This document shows positions 61,046 through 64,000 of a stretch of 64,000 bases of DNA, in pieces. Numbering within the stretch: position 1 is the first letter of the stretch; every line of letters begins with the position of its first letter. The notes beneath the pieces are model-generated. The model saw only the letters and a list, made by a program, of their open reading frames with translations, had not been told where the DNA came from and made no database searches. A program made the translations under genes and the position numbers. The DNA comes from Rhizobium rhizogenes NBRC 13257 (lineage in GTDB: Bacteria > Pseudomonadota > Alphaproteobacteria > Rhizobiales > Rhizobiaceae), in the NCBI RefSeq assembly GCF_000696095.1, contig NZ_BAYX01000005.1, positions 62,001 through 126,000 of the forward strand, given 5' to 3'.

Positions 61046-62068
61046 ATGGTTGCGATAGCAGTGCGCGCGCCTCATCGGCTGGCGCTGGAGGATGGGAGTT
61101 CTTCTGCCGAGTTGGCGCCGGGCGACGTGTCGATTCGGGTTGTCAGAGCCGGCATCTGTGGGTCCGACATCCACATCCTGCACGGTTCGAATCCCTTCGT
61201 CGTCTATCCCCGCATCATCGGTCATGAGTTTGCCGGCATAGTGGAGGCGATCGGTGCTGGCGTTTCGCACCTGGCGATTGGCGACCGCGTCGTTGCCGAT
61301 CCGGTCATCTCCTGCGGAAAGTGCCATCCCTGCCGTATCGGCCGCTCGAACGTATGCGCCAATCTGCAGGTGGTCGGCGTTCACCGCGACGGCGGCTTTC
61401 GGTCGGTCGCCGTGGTGCCCGAGGCGAATGCGGTAAAGGTTTCGCCGGCTCTCGGATTGGATATCGCCGCCCTTGCCGAGCCGCTGGCGGTTGCCGCCAA
61501 CGTGCTGTCGCGCACCGGCTGCGGCCCGGAGGACGTGGTCTTGATCTATGGCGCTGGCACGGTGGGTTTGACCGTGCTGCAGGTCGCCAAGATGAAGGGC
61601 GCGCGTTGCATCGTCGCCGACATTGACAATCAGCGCCTTCAGCGTGCTCGCGAATTCGGCGCTGACGTCGCGTTCAACTCTCTGGAAACGTCCGTTTCGG
61701 ACATGGTTGCCGGCGAGCTCGATGGGCTCGGTCCCTCGGTGGTTATCGACGGTGCCGGTATCCCCGCTTTGCTGGAGGAAGCCTGCCGCGTGGCGGCGCC
61801 GGCGGGCAGGATCGGGCTGCTCGGGTTTTCGGCTGCTCCTTGCAATGTCAGCCAGCAGGAAATCGTTCGCAAGGAACTGAGCCTCGTCGGCTCCCGCCTC
61901 AACCGCCGTTTCATTCCGGAGGTGGTTGGCTGGCTGGAAAGCGGTGCCCTCAAGCCGGCCGCCATGATCACACAGACTTTCGCCGCCGCTGATGCCGCAG
62001 CTGCCTTTGACCTTATCGAACGGCACCCAGAGAAGACGCTCAAAGTCCAGCTCGCCTTCGACGCATGA
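61046..62068 (+). CDS. Zinc-type sugar-acid/polyol dehydrogenase (gulonate/galactonate 5-dehydrogenase-like)
   Basis: A 340-residue medium-chain alcohol dehydrogenase. Catalytic zinc ligands are C38 (AGICGSDIH), H60 and E61 (IIGHEF). Structural zinc cysteines are C90, C93, C96 and C104, and the NAD Rossmann motif is YGAGTVGL. GGGAGG supports ATG 61046. The group includes E. coli LgoD, which oxidises L-galactonate or L-gulonate to tagaturonate or fructuronate; with uxuAB next door that is an attractive role, feeding fructuronate to UxuB. Sorbitol- or threonine-type activity is not excluded. Confidence 0.87.
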   Translation: MVAIAVRAPHRLALEDGSSSAELAPGDVSIRVVRAGICGSDIHILHGSNPFVVYPRIIGHEFAGIVEAIGAGVSHLAIGDRVVADPVISCGKCHPCRIGRSNVCANLQVVGVHRDGGFRSVAVVPEANAVKVSPALGLDIAALAEPLAVAANVLSRTGCGPEDVVLIYGAGTVGLTVLQVAKMKGARCIVADIDNQRLQRAREFGADVAFNSLETSVSDMVAGELDGLGPSVVIDGAGIPALLEEACRVAAPAGRIGLLGFSAAPCNVSQQEIVRKELSLVGSRLNRRFIPEVVGWLESGALKPAAMITQTFAAADAAAAFDLIERHPEKTLKVQLAFDA

Positions 62069-62127
62069 CCGTCACCGCATTCGTGCGGCGGAAGCATTCA
62101 TTCTTGTTACCTTGGGAGGGTATATCC

Positions 62128-62937
62128 ATGTTCTTGAAACGCGCATTTCTCGGTCTTCTCGGCGGTCTTGCCATCGTCGCATCCGTCTCTATGCCGGCTT
62201 CTGCCGAATCCGGCAGCGTTCTTCAGTCGGTTCTGTCCAACGGCAAGCTTCGCATTGCCGTGCTCGGCAGCCTGCCGCCCTATTCGACGGTCGGCGCAGA
62301 TGGCGTGCCGGTTGGCTATGACATCGACATCGCGAAAAAGCTGGCGGCGGCCCTGAAGGTCGAGCCGGAATTCGTCGTCACCGACATTCCGAGCCGCGTA
62401 ACCTCGCTGCAGACAGGCAAGGTCGACGTGACCATCGCCGACTTCACCCGCAACGTCGAGCGCTCCACATCGGTTGCCTTCTCGAACCCCTATGTCGTGA
62501 CCAACATGCGGCTGCTGGTGCCGGAAAGCGCGCCCTACAAGACGATCGAGGAGGCCAATGCCGCCAAGATCCGCGTCGCCATTTCGCGCGGCGGTACGGC
62601 GGAGCGTGCCGTGCCGGCCCATCTGCCCAACGCCCAGATCGTCCGCTTCAATACACAGGCTGACGAGCTCAGCGCCCTGCTGTCCGGGCAGGTGGATGCC
62701 ATGGCGGAAGACGATTTCTACAATCGCAAGGCTATCAGCGACAACCAGGGCAAGCTTCGCCAGGTCGACGGATCGCTCGCGCGAGCAGAGATTGCAATCG
62801 GCGTTCCGGCAGGCGATGCCGACTGGTTGCGGGTCATCAATCTGTTCGTCGACCAGTTCAACGCTTCCGGCGACAACAAGGCTCTGTTCAATAAGTGGTT
62901 CGGCTTCGAACAGCCGTCGCTACAGGCGCAGTACTGA
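62128..62937 (+). CDS. Polar amino acid-type ABC importer, binding protein (third system)
   Basis: A 269-residue SBP family 3 protein. The signal peptide MFLKRAFLGLLGGLAIVAS ends near ASAES. The domain starts KLRIAVLGSLPPYSTVGADG and includes TSLQTGKVDVTIADFTRN. GGAGGG before the ATG at 62128. By position after uxuAB and the sugar-acid dehydrogenase, its ligand may be a sugar acid or amino sugar acid rather than an amino acid; that is inference. A hairpin follows. Confidence 0.91.
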   Translation: MFLKRAFLGLLGGLAIVASVSMPASAESGSVLQSVLSNGKLRIAVLGSLPPYSTVGADGVPVGYDIDIAKKLAAALKVEPEFVVTDIPSRVTSLQTGKVDVTIADFTRNVERSTSVAFSNPYVVTNMRLLVPESAPYKTIEEANAAKIRVAISRGGTAERAVPAHLPNAQIVRFNTQADELSALLSGQVDAMAEDDFYNRKAISDNQGKLRQVDGSLARAEIAIGVPAGDADWLRVINLFVDQFNASGDNKALFNKWFGFEQPSLQAQY

Positions 62938-62944
62938 TCCAATG

Positions 62945-62964
62945 GGAGCGGCGTAAGCCGCTCC
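62945..62964 (+). other. Hairpin after the binding-protein gene
   Basis: GGAGCGGC (62945-62952) pairs perfectly with GCCGCTCC (62957-62964) over GTAA, 7 bp after the stop. It is like the hairpin after the peptide binding-protein gene, and probably protects the binding-protein mRNA. Confidence 0.65.
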
Positions 62965-62998
62965 TGCCATCCCGCGGAAAGAACCGGCGGAGAGGTTC

Positions 62999-63673
62999 AT
63001 GCATTATACACTCCAGTTTCGCAGCATTCGCGAATATCTGCCGCTGCTCTGGGATGCCGCTTACACGACGCTGTACCTGTCGGTCCTGGCGATCATCCTT
63101 AGCGTTGCCGTCGGCTGCGGACTGGCGATCATGCGCCGGAGCCAGAGCCGTTTCGCGCGCTTTGTCGCGGTCGCCTATATCGAGGTCATGCGGAATACGC
63201 CGCTTCTCGTCATTCTCTACATCGTCTACTTCGCGCTTCCCGCCATGGGGCTGCGCTTTTCCTCCTTCGCCGCCGCCTTGATCGGACTGACGCTGAACAG
63301 CGCCGGCTATATGGCCGAGATCATCCGCGCCGGGCTTGTCGCCATCGCCCACGGCCAGTTCGAAGCGGCGCGGGCGCAAGGGTTCAACCCTATCCAGACC
63401 TATCGGCATATCATCCTGCCGCAGGTGTTCCGCGTCATCTACGCACCGCTCGGCAATCAGGTCATAGCAGTCATCCTCGCGTCGTCGCTTGCTTCGGCGG
63501 TTGCTGTCGAGGATGTGGCCTCGTGGATGCAGACTGTCGGCTCCACCTCTTTCCGCTTCTTCGAGACCTTCCTGGTGGCCGCGGCCGTCTACCTCGTTCT
63601 CTGCCAGACGGTAAACCTCATTCGCCTCGCGATCGGCTGGATGCTTTTCAGGGATAATGGTGCGCGCCGATGA
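62999..63673 (+). CDS. Polar amino acid-type ABC importer permease (third system)
   Basis: A 224-residue permease. MRNTPLLVILYIVYFALP and the EAA loop (NSAGYMAEIIRAGLVAIAHGQFEAARAQGF) are standard HAAT features. Starts ATG at 62999 with AGAGG upstream and ends in an ATGA overlap with a second permease gene. Confidence 0.93.
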   Translation: MHYTLQFRSIREYLPLLWDAAYTTLYLSVLAIILSVAVGCGLAIMRRSQSRFARFVAVAYIEVMRNTPLLVILYIVYFALPAMGLRFSSFAAALIGLTLNSAGYMAEIIRAGLVAIAHGQFEAARAQGFNPIQTYRHIILPQVFRVIYAPLGNQVIAVILASSLASAVAVEDVASWMQTVGSTSFRFFETFLVAAAVYLVLCQTVNLIRLAIGWMLFRDNGARR

Positions 63674-64000
63674 ACCACGACCTGCTTTCCTATCTGCCAT
63701 TGTTCCTGAAGGCAGCGGTACTGACGATCTGGCTGTCATGGCTGGCTCTGATGATCGGCGCTATCGCGGGTGGCCTCGTGGCGCTGGCGCGAACGTCCCG
63801 CTGGCTGCCGCTGCGCGTGCTGGCGCTGCTCTTCGTCGAATTCTTCCGATCCATCCCTATCCTGATCGTGCTGTTCTTTGCCTATTTCGGGCTACCAGTA
63901 ATGTTCGGCATCGATATCTCGACCTTCACGGCCGCGACCCTTGCACTGGCGCTTCACGCGACCGCCACGATGTCGGAGGTCATGCGAGCCGGCATCGAAA
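63670..64000 (+). CDS. Second permease of the third importer, truncated by window end
   Basis: The first 110 codons of another permease. Membrane segments begin at residue 10, and EFFRSIPILIVLFFAYFGLP is the family motif. The EAA loop has just started (TATMSEVMRAGIE) when the window ends. It forms a heterodimer with the upstream permease. The ATPase gene is presumably beyond the end. Confidence 0.9.
   Translation, partial: MNHDLLSYLPLFLKAAVLTIWLSWLALMIGAIAGGLVALARTSRWLPLRVLALLFVEFFRSIPILIVLFFAYFGLPVMFGIDISTFTAATLALALHATATMSEVMRAGIE

Noticed and set aside
1..64000. Search for tRNA, rRNA, CRISPR, insertion sequences and integrases
   Set aside because: No repeat-spacer array, transposase motif, or recognisable stable RNA gene was found by reading; a covariance-model search would settle the RNA question.

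Overview
The window looks like a stretch of a secondary replicon (chromid or megaplasmid) of a Rhizobium-type alphaproteobacterium. The reasons are the gene content: matR/matABC for malonate in the order described for Rhizobium, an ACC deaminase (acdS) with a divergent Lrp-type regulator, minCDE behind a CtrA-like box (minCDE sits on extrachromosomal replicons in several Rhizobiaceae), and a PrsDE-like type I exporter beside a GH16/RTX glycanase of the ExsH/PlyA kind. Coding is dense and GC-rich with many 1-4 bp overlaps. I found no rRNA, tRNA, insertion sequence, phage gene, CRISPR array or replication origin. The species is inference and I do not name one.

Layout. 0.1-3.8 kb: a FecCD/BtuC-class metal or siderophore importer with a coupled SAM methyltransferase. 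3.8-11.2 kb: a MocR regulator divergent from a dihydroxyphthalate-decarboxylase-like protein, a polar amino acid ABC importer and an M20 amidohydrolase, then a convergent luciferase-like monooxygenase. 11.3-16.5 kb: matR-matABC. 16.6-18.2 kb: Lrp regulator and acdS. 18.4-27.3 kb: an FCD-GntR regulator and a peptide ABC importer with a fused double ATPase, an M20 peptidase and an amidase. 27.3-31.2 kb: a metallo-beta-lactamase-fold protein with a degenerate metal motif, two LysR regulators and a DUF1989 protein. 31.3-36.2 kb: a GntR regulator, aspartase, amino acid permease and asparaginase. 36.2-40.0 kb: DDAH-like hydrolase, MscS channel, minCDE. 40-45 kb: type I secretion and its probable glycanase substrate. 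45.2-50.5 kb: flavin reductase, two small ORFs, a serine hydrolase, 1-Cys peroxiredoxin, LysR, aldo/keto reductase and a class-I glutamine-amidotransferase-like hydrolase. 50.6-56.1 kb: a second polar amino acid ABC importer with an AbgB-like amidohydrolase under a divergent GntR regulator. 56.2-64 kb: aldo/keto reductase, FCD-GntR regulator, uxuAB, a zinc dehydrogenase and a third polar amino acid-type ABC importer that runs off the end.

Taken together this is a scavenging region: five ABC importers, three of them tied to M20-type hydrolases, and six GntR-superfamily, three LysR and one Lrp regulator, mostly divergent from the operon they probably control. Several regulators have clear inverted repeats in their divergent promoters. 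No single large novel system is evident. The less ordinary items are the importer-methyltransferase operon, the decarboxylase-like gene in an amino acid uptake operon, the metal-motif-deficient MBL protein, shared operator-like repeats at the asparagine locus, and tiny overlapping ORFs before the serine hydrolase.
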